Source of the DNA: Ornithinimicrobium faecis
GTDB taxonomy: Bacteria > Actinomycetota > Actinomycetes > Actinomycetales > Dermatophilaceae
Assembly (NCBI RefSeq): GCF_023923225.1
Contig: NZ_CP099489.1
Span: forward strand, 496,001-560,000
DNA: 64,000 bases
Direction of reading: 5' to 3'
The translations under genes and the position numbers were made by a program. Shown here piece by piece: positions 40,370 to 49,268 of this stretch (the first letter of the stretch is position 1; each line of letters starts with the position of its first letter). The notes under the pieces are model-generated. The model did not search any database. It was not told where the DNA came from and saw nothing but the letters and a program-made list of their open reading frames with translations.

Positions 40370-41517
40370 GGGATGACCTCCTTCATCGCGACGCGGCGGC
40401 CCTCGGCCGAGGAGCGCAGCCCGGCCTCGACCAGCTGCAGACCGCGCACCCCGGAGCGGAAGTTGTAGGCGTGCGGCCGCCCCTGGTGCCGGTCGATCAG
40501 GAACTGCTCCCACTGGGCGCGAAAGCCGTTGCCGAAGGTCTCGGTGTCCGGCACCTCCGACCAGTGCGAGCGGAAGTCCTCGGCGGTCGGCACGTCCGGG
40601 TCCCACACCGGCCGCGGAGTGAGCACCCTCGGCTGGACCCGGCAGCCGAACAGCCCGGCGACGGCCGACCCGTGGGTGCCGTCGACCTGGAACTCCACGA
40701 GCTCCTTGCGCTCGACCCGGACGGCCCAGGAGGAGTTCATCTGGGCGATGATGCCGCCCTCGAGCTCGAAGATGCCGTAGGCGGCGTCGTCAGCCGTGGC
40801 GGTGTAGGGCTCGCCGTGCTCGTCCCACCGCTGCGGGATGTGCGTGACGGCCTTGGCCGTGACGGCCTCCACCGCCCCGAACAGTCCCTCCATGACGTAG
40901 TTCCAGTGGCAGAACATGTCCAGGACCATGCCGCCGCCGTCCTCGGTCCGATAGTTCCAGCTCGGGCGCTGGGTGGGGATGCCATCGCCCTCGAAGACCC
41001 AGTAGCCGAACTCGCCGCGGACCGACAGGATGCGGCCGAAGAAGCCACTGTCGATGACGCGCTTGAGTTTGCGCAGGCCCGGGAGGTAGAGCTTGTCGTG
41101 GACGACGCCGGTCATCACTCCGGCTGCGTCAGCGGCATCGGCCAGCTCGAGGCCGTCGGTGACGGACTCGGCGATGGGCTTCTCGGTGTAGATGTCCTTG
41201 CCGGCGGCGATGGCCTGCAGCAGGGCGCTCTTGCGGGCCTGAGTGGTCGCGGCATCGAAATAGATCGGCGCCGTGTCGTCGGCCAGCGCTGCCGTCAGGT
41301 CCGTGGTCCACTCCGCGATGTCGTGCTGCCGTGCCAGTGTGGCGAGCTTCTCCTCGTTGCGGCCCAGCAGCACCGGCTCGACCTGGAGCCGGTCGCCGTC
41401 GGGGAGCTCGACGCCGCCGTCATCGCGGATCGCCAGGATCGAGCGGACCAGGTGCTGGCGATAGCCCATGCGGCCGGTCACGCCGTTCATCAGGATGCGG
41501 ACGGTGTGGGTGCTCAT
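40366..41517 (-). CDS. Gfo/Idh/MocA family oxidoreductase
   Basis: A 383-residue NAD(P)-dependent oxidoreductase with the Rossmann start VRILMNGVTGRMGYRQHLV. The EKP motif YTEKPIAESV supplies the catalytic Lys, and a C-terminal alpha/beta domain contains GGGMVLDMFCHWNYV. It acts on a polyol or sugar. In the operon it lies between the transporter ATPase and DUF993, with ATGA overlaps on both sides. Confidence 0.85.
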   Translation of the reverse strand: MSTHTVRILMNGVTGRMGYRQHLVRSILAIRDDGGVELPDGDRLQVEPVLLGRNEEKLATLARQHDIAEWTTDLTAALADDTAPIYFDAATTQARKSALLQAIAAGKDIYTEKPIAESVTDGLELADAADAAGVMTGVVHDKLYLPGLRKLKRVIDSGFFGRILSVRGEFGYWVFEGDGIPTQRPSWNYRTEDGGGMVLDMFCHWNYVMEGLFGAVEAVTAKAVTHIPQRWDEHGEPYTATADDAAYGIFELEGGIIAQMNSSWAVRVERKELVEFQVDGTHGSAVAGLFGCRVQPRVLTPRPVWDPDVPTAEDFRSHWSEVPDTETFGNGFRAQWEQFLIDRHQGRPHAYNFRSGVRGLQLVEAGLRSSAEGRRVAMKEVIP

Positions 41518-42272
41518 GAGGGCTGTCCTTCCGGGGTGGAGGTGCGGGGGCGGCCGCCGAGATAGAGCTCGCCCAGCTTGGGGTCGTCGAGGAGTTGTCG
41601 GGCGGGGCCGCTGATGTGGACCCGGCCGAGGTCGAGCACGAGGCCCACATCCGCCGACTCCAGGGCGCGGCGGGCGTTCTGCTCGACCAGCAGGACGGCG
41701 GTGCCGGCATCGCGCATGCGGACCACCTGCTCGAAGATGATCGCCGTCGCCTTGGGATCCAGCCCCATGGACGGCTCGTCGAGCAGCACCACCTTGGGGT
41801 CGACCATCAGGGAGCGGGCAAACTCCACCTGCTTCTGCTGTCCTCCGGACAGGGCTCCCGCGAGGGCGTCCCAGCGGTCGGCCACGAGCGGGAACAACGT
41901 CTTGACGAAGTCGAGGCGCTCGGCAGTGTGCTGTGCGTCGCGCACCGAGAAGGCACCGAGTTTGACGTTCTCCCCGACCGTCATCTCCTTAAAGACGCTG
42001 TGGCCCTGCAGGACGTGGGACAGCCCGGCCCGCAGCAGCTGTTGGGGTCCCTGACCGGTGACGTCAGCGCCGTCCACGATGATGCGACCGCTGCGCGGCA
42101 CGAGCATGCCGCTGGCGACCTTGAGCACGGTGGACTTGCCCGCGCCGTTCGGGCCGACGAGACAGACGATCTGGGCGGGCGGGACCTGGACAGTGAGGCC
42201 GCGCAGGACGAGCGCGGCCCGGCCATAGCCAGCCTCGATGTCGGTGAGCTCGAGCAGGTGGTCAGACGCCAA
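41514..42272 (-). CDS. ABC transporter ATP-binding protein, LivF type
   Basis: A 252-residue ATPase of the branched-chain amino acid (HAAT) transporter group. Walker A is GPNGAGKST, the signature is LSGGQQKQVEFARSLM and Walker B is VVLLDEPSMGLD. It couples ATP hydrolysis to uptake with its LivG partner. The TTG start has GGAGG upstream and overlaps the livG-like stop by 11 nt. Confidence 0.88.
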   Translation of the reverse strand: MASDHLLELTDIEAGYGRAALVLRGLTVQVPPAQIVCLVGPNGAGKSTVLKVASGMLVPRSGRIIVDGADVTGQGPQQLLRAGLSHVLQGHSVFKEMTVGENVKLGAFSVRDAQHTAERLDFVKTLFPLVADRWDALAGALSGGQQKQVEFARSLMVDPKVVLLDEPSMGLDPKATAIIFEQVVRMRDAGTAVLLVEQNARRALESADVGLVLDLGRVHISGPARQLLDDPKLGELYLGGRPRTSTPEGQPS

Positions 42273-43041
42273 GGTAGGCCTCCAGGACAGCAGGGTCGCT
42301 CTGGACCGTGGACGGGGGACCGGCGGCGATCTGAGCCCCGCGGTCGAAGACGATGACGTGGTCGCTGAGCCGCATGACCAGCTCCATGTTGTGCTCGACG
42401 ACGATGAAGGTGCGGCCCTCGGCGTTGAGCTCGGTGATCAGGGTGCTGATCCGCTCGATCAGCGCGGGGTTCACTCCGCCCGCGGGCTCGTCGAGCATGA
42501 TCGTCTCGGGGTCGGTCATCAGGACCCCGGCCAGCTCAAGCAGTTTCTGCTGGCCGTAGGAGATGTCGCCGGCCTCGGCGCCCTCCAGGTGATCGATGCC
42601 GACCCTGGCGAGCAGGGCTCGCGCCTTGTCCACATCGCTCGCGCGGCGGCCAGAGCCCATCAGGGCGACCAACCCGCTGGGGCGGACCCCTGCCAGGACG
42701 TTGTCCAGCACCGACATCCGCGGGAAGATCCGGCACACCTGGAAGCTGCGGCCGATCCCGGCATGGGCCACGCGGTGCGGGGCCTTGCCGGTGATGTCCT
42801 TGCCCCGATAGGTCACGGTGCCCGCGTCGGCCCGGATCATGCCGGTGACGCAGTTGAAGAAGGTCGTCTTGCCCGAGCCGTTCGGGCCGATCAGGGCGTT
42901 GATCCGGCCGTGGTGGAAGTCGACCGAGGCGCCGACGACCGCGCGGACGCCACCGAAAGACTTGGACAGGTCGCGGACGGACAGCCCGACCTCGTGCTGC
43001 TCGGCGCCGGTCCTCTGGGTGCTCGGGTTGTCGGTGCTCAT
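42262..43041 (-). CDS. ABC transporter ATP-binding protein, LivG type
   Basis: A 259-residue ATPase with Walker A GPNGSGKTT, the signature ISYGQQKLLELAGVLM and Walker B IMLDEPAGGVNP, which with GRSFQVCRIFPRMSVLDNVL is typical of LivG. It forms a heterodimer with the LivF-type subunit. Its ATG overlaps the previous stop by 4 nt. Confidence 0.88.
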   Translation of the reverse strand: MSTDNPSTQRTGAEQHEVGLSVRDLSKSFGGVRAVVGASVDFHHGRINALIGPNGSGKTTFFNCVTGMIRADAGTVTYRGKDITGKAPHRVAHAGIGRSFQVCRIFPRMSVLDNVLAGVRPSGLVALMGSGRRASDVDKARALLARVGIDHLEGAEAGDISYGQQKLLELAGVLMTDPETIMLDEPAGGVNPALIERISTLITELNAEGRTFIVVEHNMELVMRLSDHVIVFDRGAQIAAGPPSTVQSDPAVLEAYLGV

Positions 43042-44135
43042 GGCGTTCCCTCCTTGTCGCCGACCAGGACGGCGCTCTTGGTGGCCAGGTCCTCGGCGGA
43101 CTCCTCGCGGATGCTGGTGGCGCTGGGCCGCAGCCGGTCGAGCAGGCGGTTGAGCGAGGGCAGGATCCCCTCGGGCATGAACAGCACCACCAGGCCGAGC
43201 AGCAGGCCGAGAGCGACCAGGTGGAACTGGGTGTCGCCGTATTGCGCCTTGAAGAACTCGATCGCATAGCCGACGATCGCCGCGCCGAGCGCGGGGCCGA
43301 ACAGCGACCGGATGCCTCCCAGCAGTGACATCAGCACCATGTAGGAACCGGTCAGGATGGAGAACTGGAAGATCGGGTCCAGGAAGCCGAACCACAAGGC
43401 ATACAGCCCGCCGGCCATGGCCGTGAAGAACGCAGAGATGACATAGACGGCGAGCTTGTAGTTGAAGGTCGGGATCCCCAGGCTCTGCGCCTTGTCCTCG
43501 TCCTCCCGGATGGCCTTGAGGCCAGCGCCGAAGCGGGACCGGTCGATCGCCCACCAGGCCAGCAGCATGATCACCAGCAGTGCGACGTGCAGGTAGTAGA
43601 ACCGCTCGTGCTGCTCGGGGCGGAGCACCTCCGGGCCGAACGGCCGCGGCACGCGCATCCCGTTGGAGCCGCCGGTCACGTCCGACCAGCTCTGGAAGAC
43701 CAGCAGCATGATCAGCACCAGCGCCAGCGACATGATGACGAAGGACGCTCCGCGCACCCGGAGGGAGGCGAAGCCGATCGGGATGGAGAGGACGGCCACG
43801 ATGACGGCGGCCAGCACCAGAGCCAGCCACGGCGAGACCTCCGCGCGCAGGATGAGCAGCCCCACGGCATACCCACCAAGGCCGGTGAAGGCCGCATGGC
43901 CGAGGGAGATGTAGCCGGTGAACCCGCCCACGAAGTTCCAGCCGGTCGCCATGCAGGCATAGCTGAGGATGACCACGCCGACCGACATGATGAACGGGCC
44001 GGGTCCGGTGAGCGGGAAGACGAGCACGCCCACCACGGCACCGACCACGGCAAGGATCTGTATGCCGCGGATCACCCGCAGCACGGTCGGTGCCCCTGTG
44101 TCGGTGGTTGGGGCGGTGTCAGAAGCGTTGCGCAA
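43038..44135 (-). CDS. ABC transporter permease, LivM type
   Basis: A 365-residue permease with about ten membrane segments and the LivM block FTGYISLGHAAFTGLGGYAV, then RFGAGLKAIREDEDKAQSLG, the coupling helix to the ATPase. The TTG start has GGAGG 5 nt upstream and overlaps the LivH-type stop by 17 nt. It forms the channel with the LivH-type subunit. Confidence 0.88.
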   Translation of the reverse strand: MRNASDTAPTTDTGAPTVLRVIRGIQILAVVGAVVGVLVFPLTGPGPFIMSVGVVILSYACMATGWNFVGGFTGYISLGHAAFTGLGGYAVGLLILRAEVSPWLALVLAAVIVAVLSIPIGFASLRVRGASFVIMSLALVLIMLLVFQSWSDVTGGSNGMRVPRPFGPEVLRPEQHERFYYLHVALLVIMLLAWWAIDRSRFGAGLKAIREDEDKAQSLGIPTFNYKLAVYVISAFFTAMAGGLYALWFGFLDPIFQFSILTGSYMVLMSLLGGIRSLFGPALGAAIVGYAIEFFKAQYGDTQFHLVALGLLLGLVVLFMPEGILPSLNRLLDRLRPSATSIREESAEDLATKSAVLVGDKEGTP

Positions 44136-44997
44136 GGCGACCTCCGAAGAATCCGTGCGGCCGGAACACGAGGGTCGCGAACAGCACGATGTAGAAGATG
44201 GTCTGTGCCCAGGTCGTGCCCATCGGGATCTGCAGCAGCGACTGGCTCACGCCCAGCACCATGGCCGCTGCGGCAGCGCCGGGCACGCTGCCGAGTCCGC
44301 CCACGACGATGATCGCCATGAGTGGGCCGATCCAGTGCCAGTGCAGCGAGGGATAGATCGTGGCGTCGAGGGCCAGGGCCGTGCCGCCGACGGCGGCGGT
44401 GGCCAGGCCGATCCCGAAGCCATAGCCAGCGACCTTCTTGGTGTCGATGCCGACGAGGGCAGCCGCCTCACTGTTCTGGATGGTGGCTCGCAGGGACTGC
44501 CCGAAGCGGGTCGCCTTGAGCACGAAGTAGAGCGCGGCGAGGGCCACCGCGGCCAGCGCGAAGGCGATCAGTTTCACGACCGCGATGCGGGCACCGAAGA
44601 CCTCGAAGCTGGCCCCCGAGTAGGGCAGCTGGATGCGGCGCTGGGTCCCGCTGAAGACGAAGCCCAGCAGGCCCTCGATCGTCAGCGCGATCGCGAAGGT
44701 CAGCAGCACCGACATCATGGTCAGCGTCGCCGGCTTCAGGCGGGCGATCAGCACCCGCTGCACGAAGACCCCGACGACAAAGAACAGTGGCACCGTGACG
44801 ACCAGTGAGAGCAGCGGATCCAGGCCGGTGTTGGTGGTGAACCACCAGGCGAGATAGGCCGCGAGGATCAGGAACGCCGAGTGGGCGATCATGACGACCC
44901 GCATCACGCCGAAGTAGAGCGTGAGCCCGGCCGCCAGGAGGGCGTAGAGACCGCCCAGCAGGATGCCGAGGACGAGGCTCTGGATGAAGAGATCCAT
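44119..44997 (-). CDS. ABC transporter permease, LivH type
   Basis: A 292-residue permease of the LivH family: GILLGGLYALLAAGLTLYFG at the N-terminus, FGQSLRATIQNSEAAALVGI as the coupling loop, and GGLGSVPGAAAAAMVLGVSQ. The ATG at 44997 is preferred because GGAG lies 5 nt upstream; GTG codons at 45000 and 45003 are alternatives. It overlaps the binding-protein stop. Confidence 0.88.
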   Translation of the reverse strand: MDLFIQSLVLGILLGGLYALLAAGLTLYFGVMRVVMIAHSAFLILAAYLAWWFTTNTGLDPLLSLVVTVPLFFVVGVFVQRVLIARLKPATLTMMSVLLTFAIALTIEGLLGFVFSGTQRRIQLPYSGASFEVFGARIAVVKLIAFALAAVALAALYFVLKATRFGQSLRATIQNSEAAALVGIDTKKVAGYGFGIGLATAAVGGTALALDATIYPSLHWHWIGPLMAIIVVGGLGSVPGAAAAAMVLGVSQSLLQIPMGTTWAQTIFYIVLFATLVFRPHGFFGGRLAQRF

Positions 44998-46277
44998 CAC
45001 CACTCCGGCTTCGGGTAGATGAAGTCAGCCTCCTTGGCGTCGTCGGGCAGCACGATGGTGATCTCCCCGTCGACGTACTGCTGGATCAGGTGCGCACCCT
45101 GGGGCCGCCCCTCGGCGTCCCAGGTCAGCGGCCCGACCACGGTGTCGACCTCGTTGTTGCGCAGCCAGTCGATGAGCTGCCCCTGGCACTCGGGCGTTGG
45201 GTCGGCACAGCCGACACCCTCGACGGCCGCCGCGACGACCTGACCGGTCGTCCAGGCGTTGGCCTCGTCCTCGGTCGGCTCGGAGCCGTGCTCGGCGTTG
45301 AAGTATTCGACGAACTCGGCGTTGGTCGGGTAGGTCGCCTCGGGCGTGTAGCCGGTGGGCGAGAGGATGCCCTCGGTCTTGTCGCCGATCGCGGCCGCAA
45401 ACTCGGGGTTGGTCGGCGCCGTCGAGAACGCGGCCAGGTCGGGCTGATAGCCGAGCTGCTGGAGGGCGATGATCAGGTTGACGGCGTCCTGGTATTGCGA
45501 GCCGCCCACCAGGATGTCGGCGTCGCTGCTCTCGATCTTGGCCGCGATCGAGGAGAAGTCGGTGGTGTTGGGCGGATAGACCTCATCGACGACGGTCTCG
45601 ACGCCCATCGCCTCGAGCCGCTCCTTCAGGCCGTAGGCGGTGCCCTGGGCGAAGGGGTCGTCCATGGCGGCGTAGGCCGCGGTCTGCGGTCGCTCGGCCT
45701 CCGGCATGGCCTCGATGTAGTCGGCCAGGTAGTTGTAGTGGTCCTGGGCGACCGCGGGTGCGGCATAGAAGAGGTTGGTGAACCCCTGGGTGAAGACGTC
45801 CTCGGCAGCGCCCGCTGGCTCCACGAACAGGAAGCCGTAGTCCAGGGCCACCTGGGCCGCAGGCACGACCAGTCGGGTGGAGAACGGCCCGAAGACCAGG
45901 TCGACACCGTCCTGGTTGATGAGCTTCTCGTAGTCGCTGGCCACCCGGTCGGCGTTGGACTGGTCGTCGAGGATGGTGAGCTCGACGTCCCGCCCCAGCA
46001 GGCCGCCGTTGTCGTTGACATAGGAGGCCCAGGCCTCGTAGCCGCGCTGGACGCCCTTGCCGGGCTCGGAGAAGTCTCCGGTGAGGGGGAGCGAGATGCC
46101 GATCTGGATTGCTTCCTCATCAGCCCCACCGCCGCCCGTGCTGTCCGAGCCGGCGTCAGCGTCACCGGGCTCTGAGGGGTCGTCGATGCCGCAACCGGCC
46201 AGGGTGAGGAGCCCACCGGCTGCCATGACGGCAACCCAGCTGCGGATGCTCCGGGTGGTGCGTGTGCTGGTGATCAT
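44997..46277 (-). CDS. ABC transporter substrate-binding lipoprotein, LivK type
   Basis: A 426-residue lipoprotein with the lipobox LTLAGC and a periplasmic-binding-protein I fold typical of HAAT systems: IQIGISLPLTGDFSEPGKGV, VNDNGGLLGRDVELTILDDQ and GPFSTRLVVPAAQ. It captures the substrate outside the cell. HAAT binding proteins often bind amino acids, amides or short acids. The neighbouring enzymes are sugar-type, so the ligand is an open question. It is the first gene of the operon, with AAGGAGG before the ATG. Confidence 0.88.
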   Translation of the reverse strand: MITSTRTTRSIRSWVAVMAAGGLLTLAGCGIDDPSEPGDADAGSDSTGGGGADEEAIQIGISLPLTGDFSEPGKGVQRGYEAWASYVNDNGGLLGRDVELTILDDQSNADRVASDYEKLINQDGVDLVFGPFSTRLVVPAAQVALDYGFLFVEPAGAAEDVFTQGFTNLFYAAPAVAQDHYNYLADYIEAMPEAERPQTAAYAAMDDPFAQGTAYGLKERLEAMGVETVVDEVYPPNTTDFSSIAAKIESSDADILVGGSQYQDAVNLIIALQQLGYQPDLAAFSTAPTNPEFAAAIGDKTEGILSPTGYTPEATYPTNAEFVEYFNAEHGSEPTEDEANAWTTGQVVAAAVEGVGCADPTPECQGQLIDWLRNNEVDTVVGPLTWDAEGRPQGAHLIQQYVDGEITIVLPDDAKEADFIYPKPEW

Positions 46278-46294
46278 GCGTCGTTCCTCCTTGA

Positions 46295-46322
46295 ACGTAA
46301 GCGCTTACGTAACCGCTTACGT
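46295..46322. promoter_or_regulatory. Two overlapping LacI-type operators
   Basis: ACGTAAGCGCTTACGT (46295-46310) is a perfect palindrome with the CG centre usual for LacI-family operators. ACGTAACCGCTTACGT (46307-46322) is a second, imperfect one sharing ACGT with it. They sit 17 bp upstream of the binding-protein start, between it and the divergent LacI gene. Confidence 0.85.
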
Positions 46323-46409
46323 GAACTGTAGGTCATGGCCTACGATCTGGGCAAGAGATATGGGCGAGAAGCTGTCGTCCAGTGACCGCGGCGAACCTAA
46401 GGAGGCCGG

Positions 46410-47480
46410 ATGGCAGCTGGCACCCCTCGGGGGCGTGGTGCTGCTCGACGTCCCCGGCTGACCGATGTGGCCCAGGAGGCCGGCGTCTCGATCGCCACGG
46501 CCTCCAGGGCGCTGTCCGGCGCACAGGGTGTCAGCGAGTACATGGCCGAGCGAGTCCGTGAGGTCGCCGACCGGCTGGGCTATGTCGCAAACCTGCACGC
46601 GCGGACCCTGGCGGGCGGCCCGACCTCGGTGGTCGGCCTGGTGGTGCACGAGATCGGTGACCCCTATTTCGCCGAGATCGCCAGCGGGGTCCTGGGTGTT
46701 GCGGCAGCAGAGGGGCTGACCGTGCAGATCTGTCACAGCGGTCGTGACCCCGAGGCAGAGCTCACCCAGATCCGCACCCTGATCGCGAACGGGGTCGGGG
46801 CGATCATCGTGGCCGGCTCGGGGTTCGTCGATGGGGGCGTGCGGGCGAAGGTCACCGGCACGCTGCGTTCCTATCTGGCCGACGGTGGCCGCGTGGCCGT
46901 GATCGGTCGCCACCACCTGGCCGTCGACACCGTCCAGCCGGACAACGACGCGGGCGGCTATGCGGTCGTCGAGCATGTCGTGGGGCTGGGGCATCGTCGG
47001 ATCGGCATCATCACCGGTTCACGGTCCCTGACCACCATCCATGACCGGCTCGGTGGCATGGGGCGGGCCCTGCAGGAGGTGGGCCTGGATCTGGCGAGCA
47101 CGCCGGTCGTGGAGGGGGTGTTCACCCGGGAGGGCGGCAAGGTGGCCGCTGCTGAGCTCTTGGAGCAGGCACCCGACGTCACGGCGATCATCGCCCTCAA
47201 CGACGACATGGCCATCGGGGTGCTGTCGGTGCTGCGGGACCGGGGGATCAGTGTGCCCGGACAGGTCTCGGTGACCGGCTTCGACGACGTCGCGGTGGCG
47301 CAGGATCTGGCTCCGGGCCTGACGACGGTGCGGCTGCCGATGGGTGACATGGGGCGGCAGGCGCTGCAGCTCGCGCTCTCTCCCCAGGCCAAGCGACCCA
47401 GGCGCCGCAGGGCCCGTGCGGAGCTCATCGTGCGCGACTCGACCGCGCGTCCGGCGGGTCCCGGCAGGTCAGCGGACTAG
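46410..47480 (+). CDS. LacI-family transcriptional regulator
   Basis: A 356-residue repressor. The HTH, RLTDVAQEAGVSIATASRAL, and hinge helix VREVADRLGYVAN are followed by a periplasmic-binding-like ligand domain (VVGLVVHEIGDPYFAEIASG, ALNDDMAIGVLSVL). It is divergent from the transport/catabolic operon and faces two LacI-type operators, so it probably represses that operon until a substrate binds. The ATG has AAGGAGG upstream. Confidence 0.9.
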   Translation: MAAGTPRGRGAARRPRLTDVAQEAGVSIATASRALSGAQGVSEYMAERVREVADRLGYVANLHARTLAGGPTSVVGLVVHEIGDPYFAEIASGVLGVAAAEGLTVQICHSGRDPEAELTQIRTLIANGVGAIIVAGSGFVDGGVRAKVTGTLRSYLADGGRVAVIGRHHLAVDTVQPDNDAGGYAVVEHVVGLGHRRIGIITGSRSLTTIHDRLGGMGRALQEVGLDLASTPVVEGVFTREGGKVAAAELLEQAPDVTAIIALNDDMAIGVLSVLRDRGISVPGQVSVTGFDDVAVAQDLAPGLTTVRLPMGDMGRQALQLALSPQAKRPRRRRARAELIVRDSTARPAGPGRSAD

Positions 47481-47505
47481 ACTGAGCCCAGAGGGAGGTG
47501 GCCCA

Positions 47506-48069
47506 ATGGAGTGGCTCAAGGAGACGCAGTGGCTCTGGTGGGTTGCGGGGGCCCTCGTCCTCGGGCTGGTCGAGATCGCCTCGCTCGATCTGGTCTTCTT
47601 CATGCTCGCTGTCGCTGCGGTGGCCGCTGCCGTGGCAGCAGGCCTCGACCAGAGCGTGACCGTGCAGGCGCTCACCTTCGTGGCCGTGGCCGCACTCCTG
47701 TTGGCTGTGCTGCGCCCGATCGCCCTGCGCAAGATCAAGCCCGCTGGTGAGGGAGCGCGCACCAACGCCGACGCCCTGACAGGACGCACTGCCGTTGTCC
47801 TGCAGGAGGTCACCGACCGCAGCGGGCTGGTGAAGCTGACCGGCGAGGAGTGGACGGCGCGGACCGAGCCCGGCACCGTGCTGGCCGTCGATGAGAGTGT
47901 TCACGTCCTGCGGATCGAGGGCGCCACCGCGGTGGTCGGGCCCCTCCAAGCCGGCCCCACGGCATACGGCCAGATGCCCCAGGATGACCCGGCCCAGGAC
48001 ACCAAGCTGACCCAGGACACCAACCCGACCCAACCGGACGACCCGACTCAGGACACCACCCCGAGATAG
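47506..48069 (+). CDS. NfeD-family membrane protein
   Basis: A 187-residue protein with two or three membrane helices (WWVAGALVLGLVEIASLDLV, FFMLAVAAVAAAVAAGL) and a C-terminal OB-fold domain (GRTAVVLQEV, GEEWTARTEPGTVLAVDESV). NfeD proteins pair with SPFH proteins, encoded next here, in membrane microdomain organisation. The C-terminal end is a Gln/Asp/Thr-rich run. GGGAGG precedes the ATG. Confidence 0.85.
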   Translation: MEWLKETQWLWWVAGALVLGLVEIASLDLVFFMLAVAAVAAAVAAGLDQSVTVQALTFVAVAALLLAVLRPIALRKIKPAGEGARTNADALTGRTAVVLQEVTDRSGLVKLTGEEWTARTEPGTVLAVDESVHVLRIEGATAVVGPLQAGPTAYGQMPQDDPAQDTKLTQDTNPTQPDDPTQDTTPR

Positions 48070-48091
48070 CCGAACGAGCCAGGAGGCCACC

Positions 48092-49267
48092 ATGCCCGAA
48101 CCCGCCACGATTGCCCTGTGGATCGTCCTGGCGCTGCTCGTCGTCTTCACGGCGGTCGCGATCAGTCGGGCGATCCGGATCGTCCCCCAGGCCACAGCGG
48201 TGATCGTGCAGCGCCTCGGACGCTACAGCCGCACGCTGGACGCCGGGCTGCACTTCTTGGTCCCCTTCATCGACAAGGTCCGCGCCACGGTCGATCTGCG
48301 CGAGCAGGTCGTCTCCTTCCCGCCGCAGCCGGTGATCACCAGCGACAACCTGGTGGTCAGCATCGACACCGTCATCTACTTCCAGCCGACCGATCCCAAG
48401 GCCGCGACCTATGAGATCGCCAACTACATCCAGGGCATCGAGCAGCTCACCGTCACCACGCTGCGCAACGTCATCGGCAGCCTCGACCTCGAGCAGACGC
48501 TGACCAGCCGCGACCAGATCAACGGCCAACTCCGTGGGGTGCTGGACGATGCGACCGGGCGCTGGGGGATCCGCGTCAACCGCGTCGAGCTCAAGGCGAT
48601 CGACCCGCCGGCCAGCGTGCAGGACTCGATGGAGAAGCAGATGCGTGCCGAGCGGGACCGGCGCGCCACGATCCTCAACGCCGAGGGTGTCAAGCAGTCG
48701 CAGATCCTCACGGCGGAGGGTGAGAAGCAGGCCCAGATCCTGCGTGCCGAGGGCACCGCCCAGGCGGCGATCCTGGAGGCGCAGGGTGAATCGCGGGCGA
48801 TCCTGCGGGTCTTCGACGCGATCCACAAGGGCAACCCGGACTCCAAGCTGCTGGCCTATCAGTATCTCCAGATGCTTCCCCAGATCGCCCAGGGCGAGTC
48901 CAACAAGATGTGGATCGTCCCGACCGAGCTCACTCAGGCGCTGCAGGGGATCGGCGCTGCCCTCGGCTCCCAGCCCACGTCGGGCGCCGGCTCGCTGGAT
49001 GACCCGCCGGTGGTCGGTTATGGCGCTGAGGACGACGACGCGCAGGTCGACGAGATCGAGCTGGAGGACCCGGCCGAGGCGCTGCGCCGGGCACGGGCCG
49101 AGGCTGCCGGCGCCGCCAAGGAGGCCGAGGAGTCCACCAAGTCGGCACGTCGCCGAGGGGTCGGCCCGCCTGACGGCGGGGCCTCACAAGAGCCCGAGCT
49201 CGGCAGCATGCCGACCGGTCCGGGCCCCGTTGCTGAGCCCGAGCGCCCGGACGAGCCGACGCAGTAG
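48092..49267 (+). CDS. SPFH/Band 7 (stomatin, QmcA-like) membrane protein
   Basis: A 391-residue protein with one N-terminal membrane helix (ALWIVLALLVVFTAVAISRA), an SPFH domain (VPQATAVIVQRLGRYSRTL, VTTLRNVIGSLDLEQTLTSR) and a coiled-coil of repeated AEG-Q segments (AEGVKQSQI, AEGEKQAQI, AEGTAQAAI). These proteins oligomerise at membranes and modulate protease or lipid domains. It follows NfeD in an operon, with AGGAGG before the ATG. The C-terminus is a poorly conserved Glu/Ala-rich tail. Confidence 0.9.
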   Translation: MPEPATIALWIVLALLVVFTAVAISRAIRIVPQATAVIVQRLGRYSRTLDAGLHFLVPFIDKVRATVDLREQVVSFPPQPVITSDNLVVSIDTVIYFQPTDPKAATYEIANYIQGIEQLTVTTLRNVIGSLDLEQTLTSRDQINGQLRGVLDDATGRWGIRVNRVELKAIDPPASVQDSMEKQMRAERDRRATILNAEGVKQSQILTAEGEKQAQILRAEGTAQAAILEAQGESRAILRVFDAIHKGNPDSKLLAYQYLQMLPQIAQGESNKMWIVPTELTQALQGIGAALGSQPTSGAGSLDDPPVVGYGAEDDDAQVDEIELEDPAEALRRARAEAAGAAKEAEESTKSARRRGVGPPDGGASQEPELGSMPTGPGPVAEPERPDEPTQ

Positions 49268-49268
49268 G

